From Oegoconia quadripuncta (taxonomy: Eukaryota > Arthropoda > Insecta > Lepidoptera > Autostichidae): DNA of 64,000 bases. Shown here one piece after another: positions 9,578 to 19,624 of the stretch. Location of the stretch: assembly GCA_949316235.1 (NCBI GenBank), contig OX438747.1:25362618-25426617 (forward strand), written 5' to 3'. Under the pieces are notes generated by a model that saw only the letters and a program-made list of their open reading frames with translations, was not told the DNA's origin and did not search any database. The first letter of the stretch is position 1, and the number at the start of each line of letters is the position of its first letter. The position numbers were made by a program, and so were the translations under genes.

Positions 9578-9806
9578 GACGACCGTTTGGTGTAGTAGTT
9601 AGATCCCGCTAGGGGTTGGTATGATGAATACAGACATGTGTTCCAGAGTTATGGGTGTTTTTCATTTACTTATAAATGTATTTATTTACAAATTAAAGGT
9701 ATTTGTGTAGTCTATCAACCATCTGGTATCCATGATACCTACAAGCCTAGTTGCTTAGTGTGGTGCGCTGTGTGTAAGTATGTGCAAAATATTAATTAAT
9801 TTATTT
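9578..9806 (+). mobile_element. SINE-A copy
   Basis: Head GACCGTTTGGTGTAGTAGTT with an internal deletion that removes the start of the B box, then TATGATGAATACAGACATGT, and the tail AACCATCTGGTATCCATGAT. It is followed after a short spacer by a second copy in the opposite orientation, giving a tail-to-tail inverted pair. Confidence 0.85.
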
Positions 9807-9835
9807 ATTATTATGTCTATCATAACCCTGCTCTT

Positions 9836-10099
9836 ATAAATAAATATCTTTGGACACACAATGCCATCTAGTTCCACATTAAGCAACTATAGGTTTGTGT
9901 TGTGGATACCAGATCGTTGATATACTACACAAATATATTGTTTTTGTAAATAAATACATATACTTATAAATGAAAAACATCCATAACTCGGATGCACATG
10001 ACCGTATTCAGCATACAAACATATGGCCTAGCGGGATTCGAAGCCGCGACCTTTTGGTAGAGCAGCAGAGTTTCTAACCACTACACCAAGCAGGTCGTC
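9836..10099 (-). mobile_element. SINE-A copy, tail-to-tail with the previous one
   Basis: On the - strand it reads from GACGACCTGCTTGGTGTAGT through GGTCGCGGCTTCGAATCCCG to a tail at 9836 with ATAAATAAATATC in + orientation. Head and body are close to full length. Confidence 0.85.
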
Positions 10100-10179
10100 A
10101 TTATGATGAAAATAGGACCATCCTGAAAGTATATCCTATTAAATTTGTCATTTGTAACCCTATAAAAATTGTAACCCAA

Positions 10180-10350
10180 AACTTATTTAAAAGAGCAACC
10201 CTCGAGTCTCATGTTCGTTCTTCTCTGCGGAGGCTCGTTTGTGAATGAGCAATAATCTCAATAATCTTAATGTTAACATAAAAAATGTGACGTTTTCAAG
10301 TGATAATTTTATCGTACGGAATAAATCTTCTTTTGATTTCGAAATGAATA
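10180..10350 (+). mobile_element. LINE 3' end fragment (L1b-type tail)
   Basis: TTAAAAGAGCAACCCTCGAG, CTCATGTTCGTTCTTCTCTG and GAATGAGCAATAAT match the 3' end variants at 44145-44300 (reversed) and 62340-62515. No coding part is left. Confidence 0.7.
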
Positions 10351-10427
10351 AAGAATTTTCCGAATCGGCTTAAAAATGACTGAGTTCTAAGGTAACAAAA
10401 AAAAAACAGCAACCGAATTGATAACCT

Positions 10428-10507
10428 GCTTTTGATTTTTAAACCGAGTTTTTTTTTAAAAAAAAGGAGGTTTTTTTAAAAAAATACTCGGTTTAAAAAT
10501 CAAAAGC
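10428..10507. repeat. Inverted repeat (hairpin)
   Basis: GCTTTTGATTTTTAAACCGA at 10428 is matched by TCGGTTTAAAAATCAAAAGC ending at 10507. Arms are about 22 bp, with an A/T-run loop. No protein or RNA family was recognised. Confidence 0.75.
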
Positions 10508-10517
10508 ATCCTCAAAA

Positions 10518-10545
10518 TAAGTGTAGGGGACCTCCCCTACACTTA
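10518..10545. repeat. Perfect 13-bp palindrome arms
   Basis: TAAGTGTAGGGGA and TCCCCTACACTTA are separated by CC. It lies just downstream of the previous hairpin and may belong to the same unrecognised element. Confidence 0.7.
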
Positions 10546-10601
10546 AATTAATTAACCCAACTATTTCCCGTAAATTTATAACCGCGGAATCTAAATCAGT
10601 T

Positions 10602-10845
10602 TCACGACCGATTGGTGTATTGGATAGTGACCCTGTCAGCGAAACCAACGGATGCGGGTTCGAATCCCGCGACGGGTAAATGTTTGTGTGATGAATATGA
10701 ACATTTATTCCCGAGTCATGGATGTTTATATAAATATTTATGTATGTTTATCCGTTATCTAGTATCCATAGTACAAGGTTTGCTTAGTTTGGGACTAGAT
10801 AATTGGTGTAAGTGTCCGAAATATTTATTATTATTATATTATTCT
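10602..10845 (+). mobile_element. SINE-C copy (tRNA-derived, related to SINE-A)
   Basis: Head CGATTGGTGTATTGGATAGT, B box GGTTCGAATCCCG, body TGTGTGATGAATATGAACAT and CCCGAGTCATGGATG, tail TTATCTAGTATCCATAGTAC and GTGTCCGAAATATTTATTAT. This is the clearest + strand copy. Head and body are homologous to SINE-A, while the tail differs. Confidence 0.9.
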
Positions 10846-12069
10846 TGTTTTTCCCTGTTAAGGCTTTGTATATGAGATAAATAATTGTTTACTTCAGTGG
10901 TAAGACCGTCGAATTTGATTTCATAGGGTGCGGTATATTCAATCGCTTTGAAGTGTACTTGAGTTACAGGCCACCGTACCTCTTGACTCTTGATATGTCA
11001 GAACGTACCTACTTATCATATTGTTGTAAAAACAAGATGACTTCAACTGACACTAATATTAGGGTCAATAGCTTAATTAAGCACACCCACTACCGTAATA
11101 CAAAAATACATTCATTCATCTACATGCCATTATGTTTGCATGTCTGTCTGTACAATGTTTTTTTATGTATCTACCTCTATATTCCATTTGCATAGTTGGG
11201 TGTGTGGAAGACAGTCATAAGTAGTTTCGTAACGTTTCGTCAGTCAAGGTGAGTTTACAATTAAAGTTTAGATGAATCAGTTTCTTAGTACAACAGAAAT
11301 AACGATAAATTCTGGTATTGTGACCTTTTAGTTTGTCCACCATGTCATATAAAAATAAAATTGTAATCGAAGCATTGACTTATACAGGGTGGAAACGAGA
11401 AGTGATCTCACTCTATAACTCCCAAGATATTGTAAAGCTTTTTGCTGAATATGACGAATACCGAATATAAAACGAATATGCGGCCAATCCCTAGTTAGAA
11501 CAGTTAGATTCCAATTTTGTGGAATGGATGGTCCTATTATTTCCTTCCATTCTAAATAAGAAAATATAATAATGTATAATTTTTTTTGACATTCATATTT
11601 ATTTGATCATACATCGGCTCTATTATACAATTGACTTGTTCCTGTTTAGCGTATTTTGTTTTATTAAGTAGAATCGCTGACTAACATTTGCATGACTGTT
11701 TGCAAGTTGAATACAATGAGCTTTTATAAGAAATAAGATCTATGATATTCTCGCAAACAAACGTTTTAGCTTATGTTTGATTTTATATTAGTTTAGCATG
11801 CAGCATACATACACACACACATTTCCAGAGTTTTGCGGTGTGTGCTCGGTGCAAATCGGTGTGTCTCCCAACGGGTCGGGTAAGCCTAGGCACTATTAAT
11901 ATTTATTTTCTTTATAATATACTGTGCGATACATCTAGCCCTTTGAAGGCTGCAGCTGCGTGGAGAAATCTTGCTATTTACATCGGCAATTTACCAGCGA
12001 CCTAAAATTCGGGATCTAAAGTATCGGAATACTTAACAGCTTATCTTAGCACTACTAACTAATTCGGCA
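10846..12069. other. Unassigned AT-rich stretch
   Basis: No supported gene or recognised repeat family. The 80-codon + strand frame at 10953-11195 has no domain. A short CA run sits at 11808-11820. Confidence 0.3.
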
Positions 12070-12402
12070 TTTTTTTTATGCACTACGGATTGGTACTTGA
12101 ACTCAATCACACCTAATGTTAAGTGAAGATGAGGTCGAAGGTGGTAGCGTACTAACCCGGAAACCCCAACACATTTGGGGGACTGGCTATCTTATATCAA
12201 TCTGACAACCGGAACACAACAATGCTATTAACATTACTGCTTGGCGGCCGATTTAGATAAGATGGTGGTAGCTAGCCAGGCGGACATTTAAAATGCCCTA
12301 CCACCAACCAAAGCGAGTACTTAACCATGTACCTCGCTGGGGATCGAACCCGCAACCTCCGAATCGTAAACCCAATGTTGTTTACATTGAGCCACGGAGG
12401 CG
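12070..12402 (-). mobile_element. SINE-B copy, near full length
   Basis: On the - strand: CCGCCTCCGTGGCTCAATGT, then AACATTGGGTTTACGATTCG, B box GGTTCGATCCCC, the GCCTGGCTAGCTACCACCAT body, and an end near TGCATAAAAAAAATG. Few differences from the other copies. Confidence 0.9.
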
Positions 12403-12614
12403 GTGGAAAGTCCCATAAACGCCTTATACGACACTCTCGAGAAGAAATGGTTTATTTCTATTCTTATAAGGGTCTAAGCCACACCTCACCCCTGAATGAG
12501 CAGTATTTTTAATAATATTCTATTATTTGACTTGACTGACTTTGACAATGGTTTCGGAAGCTTTGTTACAAAGTAGACTACCATACGAAACATAAACAAA
12601 ACCAACAACAATAG

Positions 12615-12780
12615 TTCCAGATCAAATCACGTGCGCCTACGCACGCCCCACACCCCACCGCGCGCCGCGCAGAGAGAAATGGCGTGACCTTGTTTCTTGA
12701 CCCACTGCCGACGTCGCGGACCAGCACCGGCGCGCGCGCAGCTTTATGGGATTAGCGATGACATGTTAGAGCCATGGTAG
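12615..12780. other. GC-rich island of unknown role
   Basis: A sharp CpG-containing patch (CCGCGCGCCGCGCAGAGAG, GACGTCGCGGACCAGCACCG) lies in AT-rich DNA. It includes TGACCTTG, a nuclear-receptor half-site, and CCATG followed by GTAGGT, a possible donor. It could be a promoter, a 5' exon or degraded element DNA; nothing decides between these. Confidence 0.3.
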
Positions 12781-12873
12781 GTTTCCTGGATCCTTTATTA
12801 GCCATGTTATCTGCTTCCTGAAGTGCCTCAGGTGGTTGGCTTGCGAGACCAATAACCAAGGTCAAACAATGTA

Positions 12874-13148
12874 CAGTCAGCTGCAGCTAAAAGTATACCC
12901 CTAACGCACTAGGTCTTATGTGTTAATAATATCGTGCCACTACCACGTAGTCCACCGACTTGGTTTAACGACTGCCTCACGGAAATACTCATATTGATAT
13001 GCTACTAGTGGTCACCCATCCAAGGACTGATCGTGCCAAACATTGCTTAACTACGCTAACCGCAAACGAATAGCAAATGCGGCTACGCCACGAGTACACG
13101 AGTGGTTTTCTTTGCAAGGTATAACGCACTTTTAGCTGCAGCTGACTG
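12874..13148. mobile_element. TIR element (about 275 bp) carrying 5S-rRNA-derived sequence
   Basis: CAGTCAGCTGCAGCTAAAAG at the left end is repeated in perfect inverted form at the right end (CTTTTAGCTGCAGCTGACTG), each flanked by TA, as in Tc1/mariner-type MITEs. Inside, on the - strand at about 13000-13060, the text AGTTAAGCAATGTTTGGCAC and CCTTGGATGGGTGACCACTA is the internal promoter region of 5S rRNA (box A, intermediate element and box C). The related repeats at 19890-20105 and 42240-42355 lack these TIRs. Confidence 0.8.
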
Positions 13149-13181
13149 TACGCAAGCGTCAGCCTTTGGAGTGCTTTATGC

Positions 13182-13244
13182 AGCATAAGTTAGACCTTGA
13201 CGTCAACCACTCCTGATGTTAAGTAATGATGAGGTTGAAGGTGG
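13182..13244 (-). mobile_element. SINE-B 3' fragment
   Basis: GACGTCAACCACTCCTGATG and AAGTAATGATGAGGTTGAAG correspond to the last part of SINE-B in reverse orientation. It is degraded. Confidence 0.6.
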
Positions 13245-13489
13245 AATTAAATTTCACCCTGTATAAGAGAATTAAACCAGTGGATCACTTGCTGTCATAC
13301 TTTACTAGTAATGAATACCGCTATAACGTGTCTAATGTACCTACTTACTTAATGTAATTTATCTATTTTACACAAATTACCTACTTGTATGGATCATTCC
13401 AAGTATAAGGTGTAATTCCATTAGATATAATTGAGACGAGGTACAAGGTGGAATTTTGTTGTCACACAGAACTATCAGGTTTAATATAA

Positions 13490-13670
13490 AAAAAATATCC
13501 TTAGACATACACACAGCGCCATCTAGTTCCACAGTTAGCAACTATAGGCTTGTGTTGTGGATACCAGCTGGTTGATATACTACGTAAATACATTTTTTAT
13601 TTTTAAATAAATACTTATTATAAATGAAAACATCCATAACTCGGGTACAGATGTCCGTATTCATTACACA
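13490..13670 (-). mobile_element. SINE-A body, part of a copy split by another SINE-A
   Basis: This is the tail and body of a - strand copy, ending at TTCATTACACAAAC. Its missing tRNA-like head is found 275 bp further on, at 13946-14028, with the + strand copy lying in between. Confidence 0.85.
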
Positions 13671-13945
13671 AACGACCTGTTTGGTGTAATGGTTAGCAAC
13701 TCTGACCACTATACCAAAAGGTTGCGGGTTCGAATCCCGCTAGGGGCATATGTTTGTGTGATGAATACGGACATGTGTACCCGAGTTATGGATGTTTTCA
13801 TTTATAATAAGTATTTATTTACAAAAAAAATGTATTTATGTATTATATCAACCATCTGGTATCCACAACACAAGCATATAGTTGCTTACTGTGGAACTAG
13901 ATGGCGCTGTGTGTATGTCTAAGGATATTTATTTATTTTATTATT
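13671..13945 (+). mobile_element. SINE-A copy inserted into an older SINE-A
   Basis: It is full length: GACCTGTTTGGTGTAATGGT, B box GGTTCGAATCCCG, GTGTGATGAATACGGACATG, AACCATCTGGTATCCACAAC, tail TATTTATTTTATTATT. It separates the body and the head of a - strand copy, so it is the younger of the two. Confidence 0.9.
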
Positions 13946-14028
13946 ATGCCCCTAGCGGGATTCGAACCCGCAACCTTTTGGTATAGCGGCCAGAGTTGCT
14001 AACCACCACACCAAGCAGGTCGTCATTT
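13946..14028 (-). mobile_element. tRNA-like head of the split SINE-A
   Basis: In + orientation it reads TGCCCCTAGCGGGATTCGAA to ACCAAGCAGGTCGTCA, the head of the - strand copy whose body is at 13490-13670. Confidence 0.85.
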
Positions 14029-14069
14029 ATATCTATATAATCACCCATTCATGGGAATTACCCCCAAAT

Positions 14070-14220
14070 GAGGAGTAGACTCAAATTCTACGGCATGTGA
14101 AGTCCCCAACACGCATTTGGGCCAGCGCGGCGGACTATGGACCATACTCCCTTATTATACGAAGGAAGGCCTATATCCCTGCTGTGGGATGTTTACAGGC
14201 TGAGATGATAATGAGGAGTA
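14070..14220 (+). mobile_element. 3' end of an RTE-like element (common lepidopteran tail)
   Basis: TGAAGTCCCCAACACGCATT, TTGGGCCAGCGCGGCGGACT and a GATGATAATGAGG end. Similar pieces lie at 20135-20205, 29790-29890 and 35515-35630. Confidence 0.7.
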
Positions 14221-14284
14221 GACATTAGACATATAGACGATGACATATTGGTGTAGTGGGTAGTGACACTTTAAATGTATACAT

Positions 14285-14668
14285 TAGTGTCGATTCGGAT
14301 GTACACCAACTAAACTAAAACCAGTTTTGGAGTGGTGCTGTCGCATTGTACTGTTCCAGGGAGAAACAGTACTACTTTAAAACTGGTTTTAGTAATTTTT
14401 TTTTCTTTTAAATATTTCGGACACTTACACCAATCATCTATCTAGTCCCAAACTAAGAAAAGCTTGTGCTATGGATACTAGATAACGGATAAACATACAT
14501 AAATATTTATATAAACATCCAAGACTCGGGAATAAATGTTCGTATTCATCACACAAACATTTACCCCTCGCGGGATTCGAACCCGCAACCGTTGGTTTCG
14601 CTGATAGGGTCACTATCCACTACACCAAACGGACGTCATCGTTGGTGTACATCCGAATCAACACCATT
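14285..14668. mobile_element. Hairpin MITE (family H1), interrupted by a SINE-C
   Basis: The left part is 14285-14396 and the right part 14640-14668. Ends TGGTGTTGATTCGGATGTAC (right end, reverse complement) and GTGTCGATTCGGATGTACAC (left) are inverted repeats, and an inner pair (ACTAAAACCAGTTTTGGAGT and AACTGGTTTTAGT) extends the fold. The same element is at 45249-45385 plus 46078-46096. Confidence 0.85.
14397..14639 (-). mobile_element. SINE-C copy inside the H1 MITE
   Basis: In complement it has the head GACGTCCGTTTGGTGTAGTG, B box GGTTCGAATCCCG and a tail with CTAGTATCCATAGCACAAGC. It is flanked by the two halves of the MITE, so it arrived later. Confidence 0.9.
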
Positions 14669-14890
14669 GTAAACTCATGTAATACTATACTGTGGAACGG
14701 ACTTCCTGCAGCGGTATTCCCGAAAGAGTACGACATTGGAACCTTTAAGAAACGAGCCGACCTTCCTCAAAGGCCGGCAACGCATCTGTGACCCTTTTGG
14801 TGTTGCGGGTGTCCATGGGCGGCGGTGATTGCTTTCCATCAGGTGACCCGCACGCTCGTTTGCCGCCCTCTCATATAAAAAAAAATAAAA
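14669..14890 (+). mobile_element. LINE 3' end (family L2 of this window)
   Basis: Frames give [20 protein letters not shown] and [15 protein letters not shown] with a frameshift, then CATGGGCGGCGGTGATTGCT and TTGCCGCCCTCTCATATAAA before an A-rich tail. It is the same family as 42905-43262. Confidence 0.85.
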
Positions 14891-15910
14891 TAAAATAGTC
14901 GCCTTTTACGACACTCACGGGAAGAGACGGGTTGATTCTATTCTTTTCACGTGTTGAAACCACACATCCTGGACATTCGATATATATTGAAGTTCATTAT
15001 CGAATAACTTCCAACCGCCTCATTAAAATTCCAAGTTCAATTCTATCGTGTCTAGAATCTAGACTTGCGCTCGCGCACGAGTCGTTATATGCGCGTGTTG
15101 TGTGTGTGAGTGTATGTGAGTGTTGGAGGTGTGTACGAAGGCGAAGGTGAGGAAAGCTAGCTAACGAATAGGCTTCTGTATGTTTCAAAGAGTTATGCAA
15201 ATATTAGGAACTATACAAATTCGACTTGATTCGCATGTTATTGTTTAGATGCGGCATCATAAAAAGGTGAAGTTATTTTTATTTCGTCTATAAATAGTTG
15301 AAGTTACTTAAAGCTTGAAATATATTAATAAATTCGTAATCTGATAAGTCATATAATTGTTGTTGTCAGTGGCGTGCCCAGGGTTTCAGATTAAGGCAAG
15401 CCCGAGATATGTTCAACGGCGATGGGCTCACCCCCTCTCACGTACATTTCTGTATATTCCAAAAGGTGTACCGTGGATGTCGTTTCTTAATATCTGGTAC
15501 ACCCAAATTGTTTGGGATATCTCTGACCACCCCATTTGGGATAAGAGCCGTGATATTATGTATGTATTAAAAAGTGTAAGGGAAGTCAGCCCTTATCGCC
15601 TCTGTCGCTACTAATAACTCAAATATCCGTTACTATGGCAGTTAATTATTTTACAGATAATTACCTTTAATCTTCAGACGCGAAGGCGATGACGGCAGGT
15701 TAATTTGACCGGTCAGGTATAACATGTCACTAATTAATCTATCGGGTTAACGTCGGTACTGTGGGCTGAGAGTATACTCAGTACACGCAGACCTCTGCGT
15801 ATACTGACCTATATCTATCTAGACATACCGTATGTTATAAATCGATTTTCATGTTTTTTTAAATCCCCGATCCAAAAACCGGTGTTATGTATGTCTATGT
15901 CCTATGTCTG
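14891..15910. other. Unassigned stretch
   Basis: CAGTGGCGTGCCCAGGGTTT near 15366 resembles a widespread interspersed-repeat start, but no family could be fixed. No gene is supported. Confidence 0.3.
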
Positions 15911-15914
15911 TGGA

Positions 15915-16055
15915 ATTGTTTTTTTTTTATGATTGACTGGATTCGCGTTTGACCACAATCTTAACTGATGGAAAATGACGATGTGGTCGAAGATGAAGCA
16001 CGCGATCCCAGTAAATGCCTATTCACTCTGCTTTTGAAGATCCCAAGGTTGTAGG
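15915..16055 (-). mobile_element. LINE 3' end fragment (family L3 of this window)
   Basis: Reverse complement gives GIFKSRVNRHLLGSRASSST, the last codons of a non-LTR reverse transcriptase ORF, then CACAATCTTAACTGATGG in + orientation and an A-rich tail. Also at 26065-26165, 26310-26418, 56340-56400 and 57110-57150. Confidence 0.7.
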
Positions 16056-16279
16056 ATTCAGAAAAGACTGAAGCCAGAGATCCATTCCTTGGCTGTTCGG
16101 ATGATGAATGAAGAATCGAACTTCTTAGTGCGAATGTTCGGTATATTAACTATATACGGGTGGAATCCCTCCCCACGCCTAGTGGTCCGAAGATGGAAGG
16201 GTGACGGTGGAATAAGATTATGTAATTCCAACGCACACTTCCCGAAATGCATCCTGTAAAAAACTGTATGTATGTAGAT

Positions 16280-16715
16280 ACTAGCTTTTCGCCCACGGCT
16301 TCGCATGCGTGGCATAATTCTGTCGTGGATATTATAAATTTGTTTATCTAGCTCACTTTATCGCGATGAATATGATGAAGAGTATCTGGTTTTTGTGCGA
16401 CTGCGTTTCGTGTCAGTTTCTTTAAATACTCATGTCATTTTGCTGATAAACTCTATCGAATATTCGTATTTCAAGGGTTTTCATATCCATTTATGTTCTT
16501 TTGATTTATAATTTTCACTCGTTTTTAGTTGCTGCAAATTTGTTTATCCCGCGGGAACTATTAACTTTATCGGGATAAAAAGTATCCTATATTTTAATCC
16601 AGGGTATGTTCTAGCTATATACGAAATTTCATCCAAATCCGTTCGTTCGTTTCGCCGTGATTTAACAACAAACAAACATCAGAACTTTCGCGTTTACAAT
16701 ATTAGTTAGATTTTT
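16280..16715 (+). repeat. Lepidopteran interspersed repeat (family H2)
   Basis: It starts CTAGCTTTTCGCCCACGGCT, runs through TATCGGGATAAAAAGTATCC and TTTCGCCGTGATTTAACAAC, and ends CAATATTAGTTAGAT. Other copies are at 46205-46428, 59185-59407, 59580-59697, 60045-60175 and 63764-64000. The family is abundant in moths and butterflies; its class (Helitron-like or other) cannot be decided here. Confidence 0.8.
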
Positions 16716-16950
16716 TGTTTGTTAGTGTATAAAGCTGATGGTTGCGAGCTGGTTCCTAGCCTTATTTAAAGGAAATAGGTCGAGCCGTTTCGACGATACT
16801 TTATATAGTTTGATTTATATAAAAGAAATTAATACAAGCATTAAATACCCACTGTTGATGAATGCTGAAAATAGTCAACGAGAAATGAAGTCTGGTGTTA
16901 TCTTGCCAATTTTTCGCGATAGTTATTAATACTACCGCCGATTGATAGAT

Positions 16951-17312
16951 ATGACCGCCTCAGTAGGCTATTGAGCCTACTGAATTTCATTGGTAAACAA
17001 CATTGGGTTTACGATTCGGAGGTCGCGGGTTCGATCCCCAGCGGGGTATATGTTTAAGTACTCGGTTTGGTTGGTAGAAGGGAATTTTAAATGTCCGCCT
17101 GGCTAGTTACCACCATCTTATCTAAATCTGCCGCCAAGCAGCAATGTTAAGCATTGTTGTGTTCCGGTTGTCAGAGATAAGATAACCAGTCCCTCAAATA
17201 TGTTGCGGTTTCCGGGTCAGTACGCTTCCACCTTTGACATCATCTTCACTTAACATCAGGTGTGATTGAGGTCAAGTACCAACCCGAGGTGCAAAAAATA
17301 AAATAAAAAAAA
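16951..17312 (+). mobile_element. SINE-B copy with extra bases in the head
   Basis: AACAACATTGGGTTTACGAT, B box GGTTCGATCCCC, body GCCTGGCTAGTTACCACCAT, end AGTACCAACCCGAGGTGCAA. About 25 extra bases separate the 5' CCGCCTC from the head. Confidence 0.85.
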
Positions 17313-17639
17313 ACTCCACCGCCTCAAGCTCCCTATCTGAGCTAGGTAAATGATGATCAAGTAAAGTTATAAATATCCAGGTCAAATGTTATAATATGAT
17401 TGTCATAGTTATTTACCCGCTGGTGGGCAGGGCCAATTGGTGCTGTACGTAGGGTTGCCAACAATACTTTAAAATAGGGTATCGTACTCTATTTCATGTA
17501 GGTGCACTTTATATTCAATAATTTATAATTAACTGTGACTAAAGATCTTTATGAACTTACAATTAGATTCGTATAACAAAACGATGCTGAAGTCTGAATA
17601 CTATTGCCATCACTGTCTCGCCCTATGAATATATCTATA

Positions 17640-18045
17640 CTATGAAGTCAGTAATTCATTCAAAGGGTTCTGTATACGCTTTTTCAATAAGGTTCCAGTT
17701 GATATACAAAATCTTCCTCTCGATAAATTTAAAGATACTATATAAAACGAAAACTTATTAACAAAGCATATGATAAAATATCAGACTATTTAGATGATAA
17801 TCATCCCTGGACATAATCAGATCGTTTGCATGCCAGGCTATTTCACAATTAATAATGACATATAAAACCTTTATGTAAAATCAAAGCCTGATTTTAAAAA
17901 AGCTACCTTTCGAGTTTCTTGCTTGTTCTTCTCATGGGAAAATTGCATTTTGAACAAGCAGCAGCTTAAAAATGTTAAATTGACTATTTTAAGTGTACTC
18001 TGTGTACCTACAAAGTAAAGTATTTTTAAATTTGACTTTGATACC
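17640..18045 (+). mobile_element. LINE 3' end, family L1a
   Basis: Degraded frames show the equivalents of FFNKVPVDIQNLPLDKFKDT, YDKISDYLDDNHPWT, then the usual 3' UTR (TTCGAGTTTCTTGCTTGTTC, CTCTGTGTACCTACAAAGTA). Closest in detail to 58620-59010. Confidence 0.85.
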
Positions 18046-18360
18046 GCTTCAACTAGGGATAAGTAGATATCATGATTTGTGCACGGTTCTCTAAAACGGG
18101 CCTTAGAACATCTAGATTGGACCAATTATTTTAATAACTATTTTAGTAATTAACCCGACAGCATATTTTGTGTTTTGCAGAAGCCATGTTAGATTTTTTT
18201 ACAAAAAATATCATATGACATTCCGGGTACCAAGACGAATCTAACGACACCGTGCATTTTGAGATCGGACAAGCCGTTTAGGCTACAGGATGCGCCAAAG
18301 GAACGGACATACATGTATATATAAAAAAAATAATATTATTATTAATGTTTTTCGAGGGTA
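18046..18360. other. Unassigned stretch
   Basis: CATTCCGGGTACCAAGACGA and CATTTTGAGATCGGACAAGC are not matched elsewhere in the window. No ORF of note. Confidence 0.3.
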
Positions 18361-18490
18361 AATAAAAAATAATAATAAAAAATATCTTTGCACATACTCA
18401 CAGCGCCACCTAGTTCCACACTAAGCAACATAGGCTTGTATTATGGATACCAGATGGTTGATAAACTACACAAATACATTTTTTTTGTCG
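18361..18490 (-). mobile_element. SINE-A tail fragment
   Basis: It holds only the tail (ATCTTTGCACATACTCACAG, ATGGATACCAGATGGTTGAT), broken off at 18490 by a run of T. Confidence 0.8.
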
Positions 18491-18498
18491 ATTACGTT

Positions 18499-18665
18499 TA
18501 CAGTAAAATCTCTTTATTCGCGGGGTATATGTTCCATAAATATGCCGCGAATACAGAAACCGTGAATACAGAATGGTAATTTATATGGGTTTATAGGGGA
18601 TACGTTCCTAGGTTCCACCAAACAGTTATACTTTATACTTTATTTCTTCTAAAAAAAGTTGGCAA
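18499..18665. mobile_element. Possible pogo/Tigger-like MITE fragment
   Basis: CAGTAAAATCTCTTTATTCG followed by CGAATACAGAAACCGTGAAT and GGGGATACGTTCCTAGG resembles the terminal text of pogo-like non-autonomous elements. The right terminal repeat was not found, so this is weak. Confidence 0.3.
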
Positions 18666-18999
18666 CCCTAGCTATAAGTGTGTCAGCGGCGCGAGAGCGA
18701 ATGTGGGTACTGTTAGTTCGCGGACGCCATGACTTTTACTTTTATTGCCTCCCCCCTCCTCCTCCATGCCCCTGATGGAATGATAGAGTTTTCAGCCATC
18801 GAGGTATTTATTTATGTGTTGCCGGTTCATGATTAGGAATAATTTGGAAGGAGCAGATCCTGCATCTACTGCGATAGATAAGGTAAGATAATAAGTTTGT
18901 TTCAAAGAATACAGTATGAACAAGATCTTAATAATAATTGAAATCAATTCAGTATGACGAAACGGAGAAACCCCTTGGACATAGCTAAGATGAACAAAA

Positions 19000-19054
19000 C
19001 ACACACACAACCACACACTCGCACGCACACACACGCGCGCACACACGCACACAC

Positions 19055-19096
<42 letters not shown>
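19000..19096. repeat. (CA)n microsatellite
   Basis: An imperfect CA run with CG interruptions in its first half becomes pure over the last 50 bases or so. It creates long spurious open frames on both strands. Confidence 0.97.
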
Positions 19097-19098
<2 letters not shown>

Positions 19099-19354
19099 AT
19101 AATAATAAGAGTTGTTTAAAATTAAGTGGCAGTATCTAATCTATTAATAATTACAATGTTTACTATGCTTAGTTAAGGAAGAGCAAAATTTTCTGGCACA
19201 GGTATCCTTATACCTAAAAGGAAATCTTAACAATACGTTGCATGTGATTCCTAAAGAAAGAAATAAACATTTTTTCATTTTCAATAATTAAAAATAAGTA
19301 CAGTGTATTCAGCCCTCAAGCTGACATGCAAATATTAAATATATTTTGACTCTA

Positions 19355-19613
19355 TAAATGTCTTCGCACAAACACACAACGCCATCTAGGTCCGCAGTAA
19401 GCATCTAGGCTTGTGTTATGGATACCAGATGGTTGATAAACTACACAAATACATTTTTTTTTTTGTAAATAAATACATTTATAAATGAAAAAAATCCATA
19501 ACTCGGGAACACATGTCCGTATTCATCATACAAACATATACCCCTAGCGGGATTCGAACCCGCGACCATTTGGTATAGTAGCAGAGTTTCTAACCACTAC
19601 ACCAAACAGGTCG
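19355..19613 (-). mobile_element. SINE-A copy, full length
   Basis: In complement: GACGACCTGTTTGGTGTAGT, GGTCGCGGGTTCGAATCCCG, GTATGATGAATACGGACATG, AACCATCTGGTATCCATAAC. This is one of the best-preserved copies. Confidence 0.9.
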
Positions 19614-19624
19614 TCTATATCTAG

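Noticed and set aside
13671..13760. Functional tRNA genes at the SINE heads (many places)
   Set aside because: The A- and B-box-like motifs are present, but the acceptor stem and anticodon arm cannot be folded convincingly and each is continuous with a repeated SINE body.
18792..19139. Cys/Val-rich and His/Thr-rich ORFs on the two strands
   Set aside because: They are translations of the (CA)n microsatellite.
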